Assembly (NCBI GenBank): GCA_963922205.1
Contig: CAWUHX010000045.1
Location: forward strand, 1-64,000
Length of the DNA stretch: 64,000 nucleotides
Direction: 5' to 3'
From: Romanomermis culicivorax
Lineage: Eukaryota; Nematoda; Enoplea; Mermithida; Mermithidae
The notes under the pieces: generated by a model
Told to the model about the DNA's origin: nothing
What the model saw: the letters and a program-made list of their open reading frames with translations, nothing else
Databases searched by the model: none
Made by a program: the position numbers and the translations under genes
Shown here: positions 33,101 to 43,378 of the stretch, one piece after another
Layout of the letters: each line of letters begins with the position of its first letter
Numbering within the stretch: the first letter of the stretch is position 1

Positions 33101-33250
33101 ACATACTGATATGTATGATTTATATATGAGTATAAATAAATTATTCTTTGAGTTACACGAGGCTACTAACTGAGACACCCTGTTCCGTATGTTTTCTATG
33201 GTGCTATGCTTAACCATACAAGTAGGAATTTTAAGTTGGGCCAATTTTTG

Positions 33251-34169
33251 AAATGGTTGACTAGTAGAGGGTTGAAAATTGTCATTAGGGGGTTCAACAT
33301 CTTCTCCATCTTTAGGAAGGGCAGAGAAAAGCACGGCTGGTTCTGTTCTTGATTTGTGGTGTTTCGGTGGATTCCAATTACAACGTCCAAAACATTTTGT
33401 AATTAGTCTAGCACTAATGTAGCATTGAAAAAATATCCAGGCGATGAAGGCTATAAGAAAAATAAGGCGGCTCCTACTATCAGGATGTTTAGAAGAAGTT
33501 GACAAGGTCTGGCTATGAGATATTTTAACAAGTCTGAAAAATGTTGATTGCCTATAGTGCTAACATGTTTTTGGCAGCTTCTGTCATAAGTTTCTGGTTC
33601 CTGACAAGCATTATACACCACTGAGGGATCTAAGGAGAGGCTAGACGTATATTGTATTAAACGATCAAATGTTATTTCCATTAAGTTGAGGCCAGAAAAA
33701 TAACTTCTCATCAGTCTGAATCTATGTAAAATCCCAGTTTGTTGATCATGAAAATAATAAGGGGTATTAAAGGTTTATATTTTGTAAACTCCTTGCCAGG
33801 TGACATCGTAAGGTATAACAGTAACATGTACAGGGCCTGTGGATGTTCTCCAACCAATATCCCTATCAAAATAGATACCTACTACATGGTGATTACAATC
33901 AACTAAGGGGGAATATTCAACTACATCCCCTGATCTGGGTACCACAAAAAGCATAGTATTTTCAACTAAAATTGGAAGATAAGCATAACAAGTTCGACCA
34001 ATTTAGTGATCCCAATAAATGATTTTTGGATGGATGGGCAAGCATTCCCATACCATCAATATTTGACCAGAAAAAGAGGCAATAATATCATTCCTCATTA
34101 AGAGAGCCCTGGCCCCTAGTGTAGGGTCCAGTTTCATGAACTGCCAAATCATTTGTAGATGGCGTTCAG
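33251..34169 (-). pseudogene. Ret-B envelope-like domain, C-terminal part
   Basis: The segment near 34003-34194 (KLDPTLGARALLMRNDIIAS) aligns with the Ret-A glycoprotein around residues 508-530. Downstream, the 33451-33711 frame and a hydrophobic stretch near 33420-33480 (FFLIAFIAWIFFQCYI) correspond to the membrane anchor, followed by a polar tail. A stop near 34010 and frame changes show decay. It ends at the Merlin-like insertion. No cleavage or fusion motif can be identified with confidence. Confidence 0.75.
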
Positions 34170-34329
34170 GAAGAAGTGAACTTAGAGTTTGCATGGAACA
34201 GTTATTGTGAATGGTCGCTTTTTTTGTCTCTCTATAATTTCCTATCTTTATACGTGGGCGACTCTAGACAGCACGTAAAAAAAAATTTGGTTATTGCAAA
34301 CTCAACGTTATATTTTATATATATTATTA

Positions 34330-35140
34330 TGGAAGCCAACAACAATAAACGGAAAAACCCAAGCGACGCCAATAATAGTACTGAACAATCTGCCAACAAA
34401 ATTCCACGATTTGGAGAAACAATCAGCTCCATAGAAAGATCCGAAAGGTCAAGCAATTGCGCCCTCGGTTGGCAGAAAGAAGTCGACTTACGCCTTGAGA
34501 ACTTAGAATGGGCCCAAAAACGTACAGCAATTTGGATATTTAATTTCCCGAACGATATTTATGCTATGGATCGTCAAACACCATTATTAGAAAAGCGAAA
34601 AATGGCGATCAAATTTTTTAAAAATTGTGAAAAACTGCCTGAAGAATTCGTCCAAAATTTAGATATGCGGTAAGTTGAAATATATGATACTTACAAAGGG
34701 ATACCAACCCACCTTGAGATTCTTGTGGAACAAAGTAGTAGACAATTCAGCTTATGAAGAGACCTGACATTTGTGAGAAAAGATACAGACAGATAAAATA
34801 TTTGGAATTAACAGGGTCCTGACATCTGCAAAATATCTCTCACCTAAATGATATCCCTGATATAGTATATTTAAAAACACCCTTTTATTTTCGATACATC
34901 GCCTTCCAAGAAGATAAGGATAAAGCGGGAAAAGTCTGCAAAAAAGTCCGTATCGATTTTCGTTCAGTTTTTGACAAGCAAGTCGTTTTGAGTAACGTCA
35001 AAAATTTACATCAGTTCAATATGCAACGAAAACCTAGAAAATTTACGATTATCAAGGACGATTTGACGAAACAGCAGCTCAAAGATCAAAACCAACGTCG
35101 CGAAAATCAGAAAAACAAGAAAACAAATTCTAGTAATTAG
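34330..35140 (+). CDS. LINE ORF1 region (two frames)
   Basis: The first part (Met at 34330, to 34673) is basic and polar: MEANNNKRKNPSDANNSTEQ with a later charged helical stretch. It stops at a TAA that coincides with a splice-donor-like ATGCGGTAAGTT. A second open part, in another frame from about 34826 to the TAG at 35138, reads KAGKVCKKVRIDFRSVFDKQ and ends in a very basic KKTNSSN tail, suggesting an RNA-binding protein. Either a frameshift or an intron joins them; I found no acceptor in the right frame. ORF1 proteins normally package the LINE RNA. Confidence 0.5.
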
Positions 35141-35379
35141 GAAATTAATTGCATTTTTTTCGACTTTTTTTCTCAATCATTAAGAATAATTATAATTATG
35201 ATTTGTCGTTTGCTTTTTTCCCGCTAACTCGCCCTTGTTATATAGTTATATATATTTTTGCAATTATTGTTGTTGATTAAATTTCCCACTAAATATCACT
35301 GAAAATTAGAATGTAAAATCAAAGGTACCTGCTTTAGGGTGCCATTTTCTTTTCTTAACCTTTGTCTTCCTTTGCAGAA

Positions 35380-35470
35380 ATGCTTAGGATGTTGACCTCT
35401 GTTCCCACCAGCATAAGTATGCTGGTGTTGTATTGCCCTCATTGAGGGTGCTTTATTAAAAAAAAAACGA
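35380..35470 (+). repeat. Twin hairpins and A-tract between LINE ORFs
   Basis: CACCAGCATA|AG|TATGCTGGTG is a perfect 10-bp stem with a two-base gap. It is followed by CCCTC|ATT|GAGGG and a run of A residues. This looks like the 3' end of a retrotransposon transcript and lies in an unexpected place, before ORF2. Confidence 0.55.
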
Positions 35471-35559
35471 TAAGATTATCATAACACACACAACTTCAAA
35501 TAACAAACAATTAAAGAGGAAAGCACATTGCTTCTTAAGCCCACGTATAAGGAAATTCG

Positions 35560-38500
35560 ATGGCATATAACTTTTCTTTATTTTCAGTGAACACCAAAGG
35601 ACTAAACAACCAGATTAAAAGAAAAGAGATATTAACATACTTGAAAGAGGAGAGACATGATATAGTATTTCTTCAAGAAACCCACTTTACAAAATCTATA
35701 GAGCAACAGGTAAAACATCAATGGGGATGTGGGAATGATAAGGTTATTTTCTCAAATGGCCTTAGCAACTCTAGAGGTGTGACTATCCTAATTAACAATA
35801 CCTTCCCATGTGAAATAAGAAAGATAGAAACAGACCAAAATGGCAGATACATAATGATCCAGCTAAATATAAATGATGCACCCTTTGTACTAGTCAACAT
35901 ATATGCCCCTGTACTAGAAAAAGAACAAATACCCTTTTGGGATGAAGTATTTGGGAAACTCAAAGCTTTCAATAAAGATAACTTACCAGTTATACTTGGG
36001 GGAGATATGAATATCGCAATAGACCCTAAGCTAGATAAAAATACAGGTGCAACTAATCTAAAGAAGAAATCTGTAGCAAAATTTATGTACTATATAAAAC
36101 AATATGACTTGGTTGATACATTTAGATTCAGAAACCCAAATCAAAAACGGTATACTTGGACTGGCCAAAATGTGGAATGCAGACTAGACTACCTTTTTGT
36201 TTCTGAAACATTAGTAAATGAATGCCACCAGGCTGAAATAATAAGTGGCCTACCATCAGATCACAATGGAATAAATATAAAATTATATGGAAAACTATAC
36301 AAAAGAAGAGGACCAGGAAACTGGAGGTTTAATAACAAGCTAACATTAGATAATGAATACCTCATAATCCTGACCAAAACAATTAGCAGAGCTAAGATGG
36401 AAGGAAATACCCAAAAATTAAATTCTGCTATGCTCTGGGATTATGTAAAATATAAAATAAGACAAGAGACAATCCTTTACTCAAAGTCTCAGGCCAAAAA
36501 AACACGAAGCTATGAAAACGAGTTAAGGAAAAAACTGCAGAAGATAGAAGAAGATCTAGACAGTGTGGGACTAGTAGACAACATGACACATAAAGAGATT
36601 AAAAGTGAGTTAATCGCATTAGAAGAAGAGAAGGCCAAACATGCCATGGAAAGAACAAAAATACGATGGAACTTACTAGGAGAGAAACCAAACTCATACT
36701 TTCTAAATATGGAAAAACGAAATTACAACTACAAAACAATAAATAAACTAGTAGAAGGGAACACAGAAATGGATAACCCAAAAGATTTACTAAAATACAT
36801 AGAAAACTACTACGAGCAACTGTACAAGAGCAGAATTAGTGAAAGACATGTTAAAGACCAGTTTTTCCAAGACCTCAAAAACGTCAATTTTCCCAAATTT
36901 AATGAGAGACAAAAAAATCTTATGGAAGCAGAGTTCTCTGAAAAGGAACTAAAACAGAGCCTTGAGTCAATGAAAAATAATAAAAGTCCTGGAGATGATG
37001 GATTAACAGTAGAATTTTACAAAACTTACTGGGATCTCATTAGAGAACCCCTCACAGAAGCTTTCCATTACTCCCTTGAGTATGGGATGCTGTCAGACTC
37101 CCAGAGAAGAAGTGTTATTACCTTAATTCCAAAACCAGGGAAAAACACTGAGTACATATCAAACTGGAGACCAATATCATTACTGAATGTGGATTATAAA
37201 ATTTTAGCAAAGACAATAGCTACACGTTTAAAGAACAATATAGAGACAGTCATACATGAAGATCAGAGGGGCTTTGTCCCAAACAGATACATTGCAGAAG
37301 GTATACGATACCTTTTAGATATAACTGAACACTATGAAACACATGCAAATGAAGAATCAGGTTTTATAATCTCACTAGATATTGAGAAAGCTTTTGATTC
37401 TCTTGACAGAGATTTCATGAACCTCGCTCTCAAAGCTTTCAACATTGGCGATAAATACTGTTCATGGATATCAACCTTGTACAATAGAGCAGAAGCAGTA
37501 GTGATGAATGCAGGGTATAGTACCAAACGATTTCCACTAGAACGAGGTGTAAGACAAGGATGTCCCTTGTCACCATATATATTTATATGTGCTATGGAGT
37601 ATATGGCCATCAAATTAAGAAATTCACAAATATACGAAGGATTAACCATAAACAACATACAAAATAAAGTTAGTCTATATGCCGATGATACAGTACTTTT
37701 AGTTAAGAGTAAAGCTGACTTCGATAAAGCTATGCAAGAAATAAACACTTTTGGCAAAGCCTCTGGACTAAAGATAAATCTGAAAAAGACACAAGTTTTA
37801 GGACTAGGTCAAAATAAGGAAGTAAAAGGAAAATTTGGCTCAAGCGATATAGTAGATACTGTTAACATATTAGGAATATTCTATTCCCATGATAAAAAAG
37901 TCATGCATGAGAAGAACTTTGGTGAAAAACTTGAAAAATGTAAACATGAATGTGAGATATGGCGAAACAGGGGATTGACTTTGTATGGGAAAGTTACTAT
38001 TTGGAACTACATGATTATGTCAAAGCTTATATACAGTATGATAAATCTCTATGTAGATAAAATAACAATAAATACATTGAAATCCCTCCTACAAAGATTT
38101 ATGTGGAATGGGGGAAAGTCAAAGATAAAAAATGTTAATTTAATTCAGGATCATTCCAAAGGAGGTATTAAAGCACCAGATATAGATGCTATATTAGCGT
38201 CCCTGAAAAGCAAATGGATCCCAAGAATTCTGCACAATGGTAAGTGGTGTCTACTAGGAAAGAGAAACCTTGACAAAATAGGTGGATTTGAAAGTGTAAT
38301 AAACTCCAACTTTGACATCAAACAACTGGATACTGCTTTAAGTCCCTTTTATGTACAGATATTGAATACTATAAAACAAATACCGACCAATAACATTTGC
38401 AATGTGACAACTCCAATGCATGTACTGACCCAACAAATAAATAACAATAGATTTTTGAAAACAGCAGGCAAATCTCCCTTTTTTAGACAACTACATGAGT

Positions 38501-39306
38501 CTAAGTTCAACTACATCAACTCATGGCTTGATAATGAATGGAAATTTCTAAACTATGAGGAAATACAAAAACAAGGATGTCAATTATCTTGGTTTGACTA
38601 TATCAAAGTGATCAGGATGATACCCAAAACATGGAAGGAACATATCAAAACAACTGCTATACAAAAAGAAGAATATACATTGACAACTTCCACATTTGAA
38701 CCAAAAAAAGTGATACAAATTAAACAAGAAATAATTTCTGGAAAACAATCACCAGTTACAGGTGAAATAAGATGGAAAGACATCTTACAACTACCAGACA
38801 CTTTTGAATTTGAGAACACCTGGAAAATGCTACATAATTTGAAGATTGGGAACAAATTGAAACAATTCCAATATAAAATACTCCATAGAATTCTGGATAC
38901 CCCGTATTTGTTGGTAAAATACAAGATTAAAGAATCAGATGAATGCATATATTGTGATATTAATGCGCAAGATGACATTATGCATAGTCTATATGAATGT
39001 CAAGCAACAAAATTTATATGGGATGGACTACAGGTATTAATAAATAAGCAGATAGATAACAAACTTGTCCTTACACCAACTAGAATAATCATGGGAATAA
39101 TAGAACAATATAAAAGCAATATCAACCAAGCACTAAATATTGTAATAATAAATACCAAATTTCATATATTCAAAAACAGGAAACAGCAAAATAAGATCTA
39201 TATGTCTACCTGGCTTGCTACCCTGAAATGCCAGCTGAAGTATATGAAATACAGTGGTCTGCCAAAAGAAGTGCTAAACATTATAGATATGCTCGTAAAC
39301 AGTTAG
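35560..39306 (+). CDS. LINE ORF2: endonuclease-reverse transcriptase
   Basis: The intact 1248-residue frame begins with an AP-type endonuclease domain (about 1-235): NTKGLNNQIKRKEILTYLKE, LQETHF near 40, GGDMN near 147 and SDHNGI near 232. The RT domain (about 465-770) has NNKSPGDDGLTVEFYKTYW, LIPKPGK, NWRPISLLNVDYKI, RGFVPNR and the active site YADDTVLL at 707. A C-terminal cysteine motif CIYCDINAQDDIMHSLYEC lies near 1128. This order and the GLNNxxKR start are those of L1-like elements of the Tx1 branch. The enzyme nicks target DNA and copies the RNA in place. With no stop or shift, it may be active. Codon use is AT-rich like its surroundings. Confidence 0.95.
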   Translation: MAYNFSLFSVNTKGLNNQIKRKEILTYLKEERHDIVFLQETHFTKSIEQQVKHQWGCGNDKVIFSNGLSNSRGVTILINNTFPCEIRKIETDQNGRYIMIQLNINDAPFVLVNIYAPVLEKEQIPFWDEVFGKLKAFNKDNLPVILGGDMNIAIDPKLDKNTGATNLKKKSVAKFMYYIKQYDLVDTFRFRNPNQKRYTWTGQNVECRLDYLFVSETLVNECHQAEIISGLPSDHNGINIKLYGKLYKRRGPGNWRFNNKLTLDNEYLIILTKTISRAKMEGNTQKLNSAMLWDYVKYKIRQETILYSKSQAKKTRSYENELRKKLQKIEEDLDSVGLVDNMTHKEIKSELIALEEEKAKHAMERTKIRWNLLGEKPNSYFLNMEKRNYNYKTINKLVEGNTEMDNPKDLLKYIENYYEQLYKSRISERHVKDQFFQDLKNVNFPKFNERQKNLMEAEFSEKELKQSLESMKNNKSPGDDGLTVEFYKTYWDLIREPLTEAFHYSLEYGMLSDSQRRSVITLIPKPGKNTEYISNWRPISLLNVDYKILAKTIATRLKNNIETVIHEDQRGFVPNRYIAEGIRYLLDITEHYETHANEESGFIISLDIEKAFDSLDRDFMNLALKAFNIGDKYCSWISTLYNRAEAVVMNAGYSTKRFPLERGVRQGCPLSPYIFICAMEYMAIKLRNSQIYEGLTINNIQNKVSLYADDTVLLVKSKADFDKAMQEINTFGKASGLKINLKKTQVLGLGQNKEVKGKFGSSDIVDTVNILGIFYSHDKKVMHEKNFGEKLEKCKHECEIWRNRGLTLYGKVTIWNYMIMSKLIYSMINLYVDKITINTLKSLLQRFMWNGGKSKIKNVNLIQDHSKGGIKAPDIDAILASLKSKWIPRILHNGKWCLLGKRNLDKIGGFESVINSNFDIKQLDTALSPFYVQILNTIKQIPTNNICNVTTPMHVLTQQINNNRFLKTAGKSPFFRQLHESKFNYINSWLDNEWKFLNYEEIQKQGCQLSWFDYIKVIRMIPKTWKEHIKTTAIQKEEYTLTTSTFEPKKVIQIKQEIISGKQSPVTGEIRWKDILQLPDTFEFENTWKMLHNLKIGNKLKQFQYKILHRILDTPYLLVKYKIKESDECIYCDINAQDDIMHSLYECQATKFIWDGLQVLINKQIDNKLVLTPTRIIMGIIEQYKSNINQALNIVIINTKFHIFKNRKQQNKIYMSTWLATLKCQLKYMKYSGLPKEVLNIIDMLVNS

Positions 39307-39506
39307 ATAAACCTTCCCCTCCTTATTTAAAAAACACAGAAACTTATAGGTTGTATTTCTCTCTTTTCACAGTGTGAAAACCACGAGATGAATTCCTTTG
39401 TGTGTTCTTTTTTTGTGTGTGTTTAGGTTGTTTATTGTACATATTACTGTTTGTCTTATAATAAATAATAATCCCAAAAAAAAAAAAAAAAAAAGATGGC
39501 ATTCAG

Positions 39507-40447
39507 CAGAGTGACGGAGTTCTAACCGCACTGTTCTAAAAAGTTTGAGCTCTTGCTCTATTATTTTATCATATAGGTATTGAAGTTTTGAGTTGACAGG
39601 ATCTAAATTAATTTGGGAGGAAAGATTTCCAAGAACTGATTCACTTGTTGAGGGCCAAGTGATCAGGTCTGATTGCATGAAATTGAATAAGTGGGCCTTG
39701 TTCTGTTTTATGTAAGTCTCTCAGATTGCAGATTGAAACGTGTTCTTTAATCTTGAATGCCGCCTGTATGGCTTCAATTACAATATGATTTTGTAGTGAG
39801 TGTCCAAGATAGTCTCCAACAAGACTGTTCGGACAATAATCATCAAAAAGAGTTGAGTTTCAAAAAATTGTCCCTCCAATGTTAGTACATTGGCTGGCTG
39901 AAGGTGGGCAACCTCCAGTGTCTCCAAGATCACTAATAGTATCTTTTCGTCCAGTAGTAGCTATTGATCCTAATTCTAAGAGAAAGTTTACGGTAGAAAA
40001 ACAAACGTCTTTGCAACACCACTCATAATTTGCAGTAAGTGAGTGATTTGTTACCCAAACACCAGGTTTAATCAGTGTTAGAAGATCATTTTGATAATTC
40101 TTATCTTTCCATACTTGGTGACAAAGATCTGGTGTCACTGCTAACTGATCTGTAGAGTCTGATACTAACCCTCTTGATCCAAAGAATCCTAGGTTGGTGC
40201 AGATGGTTCGATTACTGATCATGCATCGAACGGCTTGTATTTGATTCAATTGACCACTTGGTGACCATACACTAACATTGATCATTCTTTTTTCAGAGAC
40301 CATCAAAGAAGGCAGTCGACATGGCGCTTGTTTTAGAATGACTAAGGCCTGTCCGCTGCCCAACATCCCACAATGATAATATGGTTCGGCGCCAACAGCT
40401 TTTACCAAGAAGGCCAACGAAAAGAAGAGGAAAAGGAAAACAACCAC
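39507..40447 (-). pseudogene. Ret-B envelope-like domain, N-terminal part
   Basis: From 40447 a strongly hydrophobic signal segment (VVFLFLFFSLAFLVKAVGA) leads into a cysteine-rich ectodomain. It shares with Ret-A the blocks ICTNLGFFGSRGLV and YEWCCKDVCFSTVNFLLELG and the spacing of cysteines. The 195-codon frame stops at 39860, and the domain continues through short frames to the LINE insertion. Conservation of this domain between the two elements, upstream of the protease in both, shows the gene order is shared. Confidence 0.85.
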
Positions 40448-41312
40448 TCAGGTAAGAATTCCAGAATTTTGTGTCATTTCCCTCAAATGTTCGAAAAATT
40501 GATTATGTCCCTTTGAGGAATAGTACCTATGAGATATAGAAAGTCTAACATGTTTTTTCCAATTCCTATTTCTTGTATGTAAACATGGAAAAATAAGAAA
40601 ATTTGTGAGATCTAATTTCATTTGAGTTCCCGTCGTTCATGTCAGTTCTCTTTGATTTTTAGAATTTTCTGAATGTAAATCAATCCAAGGCCAGTCTTGA
40701 GGAACAAGTCCTTGTTTATTTATACCCCATGTCTCTTGCATATTCAATGTTTTATCTCAGCTTTCTAAATCTGGATCCATTTCATAAGTAGCCCCTTTCC
40801 TCTCCATGGAGTTTTGATGGTCTGTGGTCCAACTTAATCCACCTTGGCAGGAATCTGAGTCAGTATCAAGGGTTAGATCACTGACCTCAGTGTAATTACC
40901 CATCAACGAATCAAAATGAAAATAGCTGCTTCTGCGCAAAGGTGGAGTGGTGGGCATCCCCTCACCACTCACTGACATGTAAAAACTGGTCAATTTATGG
41001 GGGCTTTTCAACAAAAGATCTATCTTGTGGACCATACAGACACCTGCGGGGGTCATTCCCAAGTCAGAATTTTCTTCATGAAGGGCATAGTCATCACAGT
41101 TCCAGGGATCATACTGGAATTCAGTGGGAGGACTAGCAGAATTGGTTGACCCTTCGACCCTGGCAGCAACTTGCTGACTATTGACTCTCTGCTGTATGGA
41201 TTGGGTCCTTCCAGGTTGCTGAGAGTTCGAAACACCACCTGAGCCAGGGGTTTGATCCCATGGTGATTCACCCCGCCACGTGTTACGGGTTAGATTCGAA
41301 GCTTGACCACTT
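40448..41312 (-). pseudogene. Ret-B gag-env linker
   Basis: Short minus-strand frames rich in Pro, Ser and Asp (for example the 40757-41062 piece with LTLDTDSDSCQGGLSW) occupy the position of the proline-rich leader of the Ret-A polyprotein. Sequence similarity is not evident. Confidence 0.45.
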
Positions 41313-42293
41313 CTATAGCTTACAGCATTCAGGCAGGCTGCATGGAAGTGCCCAATGCACCCACAGCGATAGCAGAGGTGCTTGACCTGAAAAATGGTTC
41401 CGGATATTTTGTTGGTTCAAATTTTGCATGCTTGGTCCGTTTCTCAAGTGTCTGCTTTGGGGAGGAGTAGATCTAAATCGAATATTCACGTAACCTTGGG
41501 GAGGTCTAAGGCGACTCCAAGGGATAATATTCCTAACCTGAGTACCTGTGGGTCTAAATGAGTTCAGGTTTGTCTCCAACCTGTTGGGTATCTGACTAGC
41601 CATGCTGACTGTGCTTAATCATCCTACTAGATGATCTAACTGATCTACAGTATTTGATAAAGTTTGTAAAGAAGGAGTAGATTGTCCGAGGCGATTTACA
41701 AAGTGATTTTTGATAATTATGTCATTCCCTCTGGCACCATCCCAATCAGGAAGTGCTCTTTTTGCTAAAGGTCGTATATCTCCAGCAAAAGATGACACAG
41801 TCTCAGTTGGCAGCTGAGACTGAGCAATCAGTTGCTCAGACTTAACAATTTGCCTATTATCAGGAAAATGACCTAAAAAGGCTGCAGACCATGCTTCCCA
41901 ATTTGGTAAAGCTGGGTGCCTATTTTCTAAAGTATAGAAAAATGTTAGAGCTGGTCCTCTCAGATATGCAGCATCAAGAAGTGCAGTTTTTCTAGCTAAT
42001 GATGTGGCTCCTGCTAAGACTGACATTCTTGAAAATCGTTTTTCTCATTCAGTCCAATTGATATCATTAGGATCTCCAGAGAAAGGTGTAAGATCTCCTA
42101 AATTCTGAGCGACAGGTCTTGTCTCATACATTCCTCCTACTCTCTGAACTGTTTTTCTCAGTAATTCCTGAACTTGATCTAGATCATGTGCCATTTTGTT
42201 TTCAGATAATAGATGAGATCGGCTATGGGTGGGACGATGTTGGTCAAAGTTGAAGCAGGTGTTGTCGACGATACAATCAAATTCGTGGATCAA
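41313..42293 (-). pseudogene. Ret-B gag with zinc knuckle
   Basis: The capsid frame 41619-42026 (LAGATSLARKTALLDAAYLR, then LIAQSQLPTETVSSFA) continues from an upstream frame 42045-42293, and a single in-frame TGA at 42045 separates them. Further down a zinc knuckle CYRCGCIGHFHAAC is readable at about 41340-41385 in another frame. Unlike Ret-A, only one knuckle is visible. Confidence 0.75.
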
Positions 42294-42433
42294 AGGTAAT
42301 TTATTTGGTTCTGTTATGGTTCAGATATTGATAGGAAAATCAGGCCAGAAATCTGTGGCTCAAGCTGATAATTATTTGATTTAGTTTTTGAAAAGAAATC
42401 CGAAAATTGCAGAAAGGGTCCAGCCCTACTGAG

Positions 42434-43378
42434 CCAATTGTAAAGGGTTAATATGGGGGTTGTTTATAGGTTTTGACTTGAGGCTTTTAAACGTTAGGAT
42501 AACTTGTGCAGATTGGCACTGTGTTTCAGATTATCTCTAAATGTGTTATGCAACCTTTTTTCTTTCAGTTCTGACTGGAAGAAAATCAACGAAAATGATA
42601 AGGACATCAGTAAGAAGAAAAATGTGAAAACAGGAAAGATGAAGGAGAATGACAAAAGGGAAATGGCAATGAAAGGAAAGGACGAATTACAATGACGATG
42701 CAATTATTACACGAGTGATGGAAATTGCTGATGGTGTTGGAGGATCAGCAGGTAAGCAAAGTAGTTCATAGTCTAGCTTAGTAGTCACTTCCCACCATAT
42801 ACTATATTTAAGAATAAGTAGAATAAGACGATAATATGTATAACATAGAAGTGAATATGCAAATTAGTAACAATATGTAAATTAGACGAGGATGCTCCCA
42901 CATGCTTGTGGAGCTTGACGAAAATGACCAAACTGAGCTAACAAAAAGTGAAGATGAGTGAATGGAACTGATTTCTCCACATTGAGTTGAGCTTTTTATA
43001 CTGAGCTGAGCAGGCATGTGAATTGATGAGTAATAGGTGACGTTTCCATGCTTCTTTGGTAAAGTGGGCGGTCCTAAATCTCCAATTCTTGGACTTGGGA
43101 CAAATTCTAAGAATCCTAAAGCTAATTCCAGGAAAAGGTTTTGCCAAGAAAGTTATAGTTCATAAGAATGTAGGTAAAAAGCGATGACACAGAAACCTAA
43201 GTAGAAAGGTGGCAAAAATTGAAACAACAATAAGAACACATAAAAAGTTACCGTAAGGAAGGGGACGAGTTACTACAGTAAGATTCTAAAACTTCACACA
43301 ATCTTTTCAATTTGAACTTGCCGATCTTTTTGCAAATTGACATGTTGTTTACAACTTCGCCAAAAACCTCCACAACAA
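42434..43378 (-). other. Candidate 5' LTR region of Ret-B
   Basis: Between a possible primer-binding site and 43378 there is no gene. The distal 77 bases (43302-43378) match the LTR start at 13769-13845 in the same orientation and read TGTTGTGGAG on the minus strand. The proximal end would be TTTACA near 42434. No matching full-length copy exists, so the limits are tentative. Confidence 0.35.

Larger units (their letters stand above)
26290..33242. mobile_element. Merlin-like transposon, 6.95 kb, with second gene
   Basis: Terminal inverted repeats of 25 bp match at 24 positions: GGGCCAACTTAAAATTCCTA at the left, GGCCCAACTTAAAATTCCTA in the right complement. The 8-bp AATTTTTG is present on both sides (26282-26289 and 33243-33250). 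Ends starting GG and an 8-9 bp duplication are the known hallmarks of Merlin elements (IS1016/IS1595 group), and the transposase inside belongs to that group. The target is the env/protease boundary of Ret-B, whose frame is continuous when the element and one duplication copy are discounted. It is much larger than typical Merlin elements (about 1.5-3.5 kb), owing to a second gene on the opposite strand, subterminal arrays and internal duplications. Confidence 0.88.
34170..39493 (+). mobile_element. LINE (L1/Tx1-like), apparently full length
   Basis: A 13-bp target duplication AGATGGC(G/A)TTCAG lies at 34157-34169 and 39494-39506, one base different, and an A-run ends the element. Two coding parts are present, an ORF1 region (34330-35140) and a complete ORF2 (35560-39306). 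It is inserted into the env-like part of Ret-B in the opposite orientation. About 5.3 kb is full-length for this clade. The 5' region holds CGCTTTTTTTGTCTCTCTAT near the start. Confidence 0.9.
22744..42433 (-). mobile_element. Ret-B: decayed retroelement of the Ret-A type, interrupted twice
   Basis: Subtracting the Merlin-like element (26290-33242) and the LINE (34170-39493) leaves about 7.4 kb, nearly the internal length of Ret-A, in the same order: gag, knuckle, env-like, protease, RT, RNase H, integrase. Stops and frameshifts occur throughout; several stops are TGA where a Trp or Arg codon is expected, consistent with C-to-T/G-to-A decay. A possible primer-binding site TGGCTCAGTAGGG lies near 42420-42431. 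LTRs are not clearly defined. Confidence 0.85.

Noticed and set aside
32634..33505. Long minus-strand frames with WYFMVFLVF repeats
   Set aside because: They are translations of the short subterminal repeat of the Merlin-like element; the repeat is open in several frames at once.
24953..42047. In-frame TGA codons at Trp positions in Ret-B, suggesting an altered genetic code
   Set aside because: TGA also replaces Arg codons, TAA stops occur too, and Ret-A and the LINE ORF2 have none. Ordinary decay explains it.
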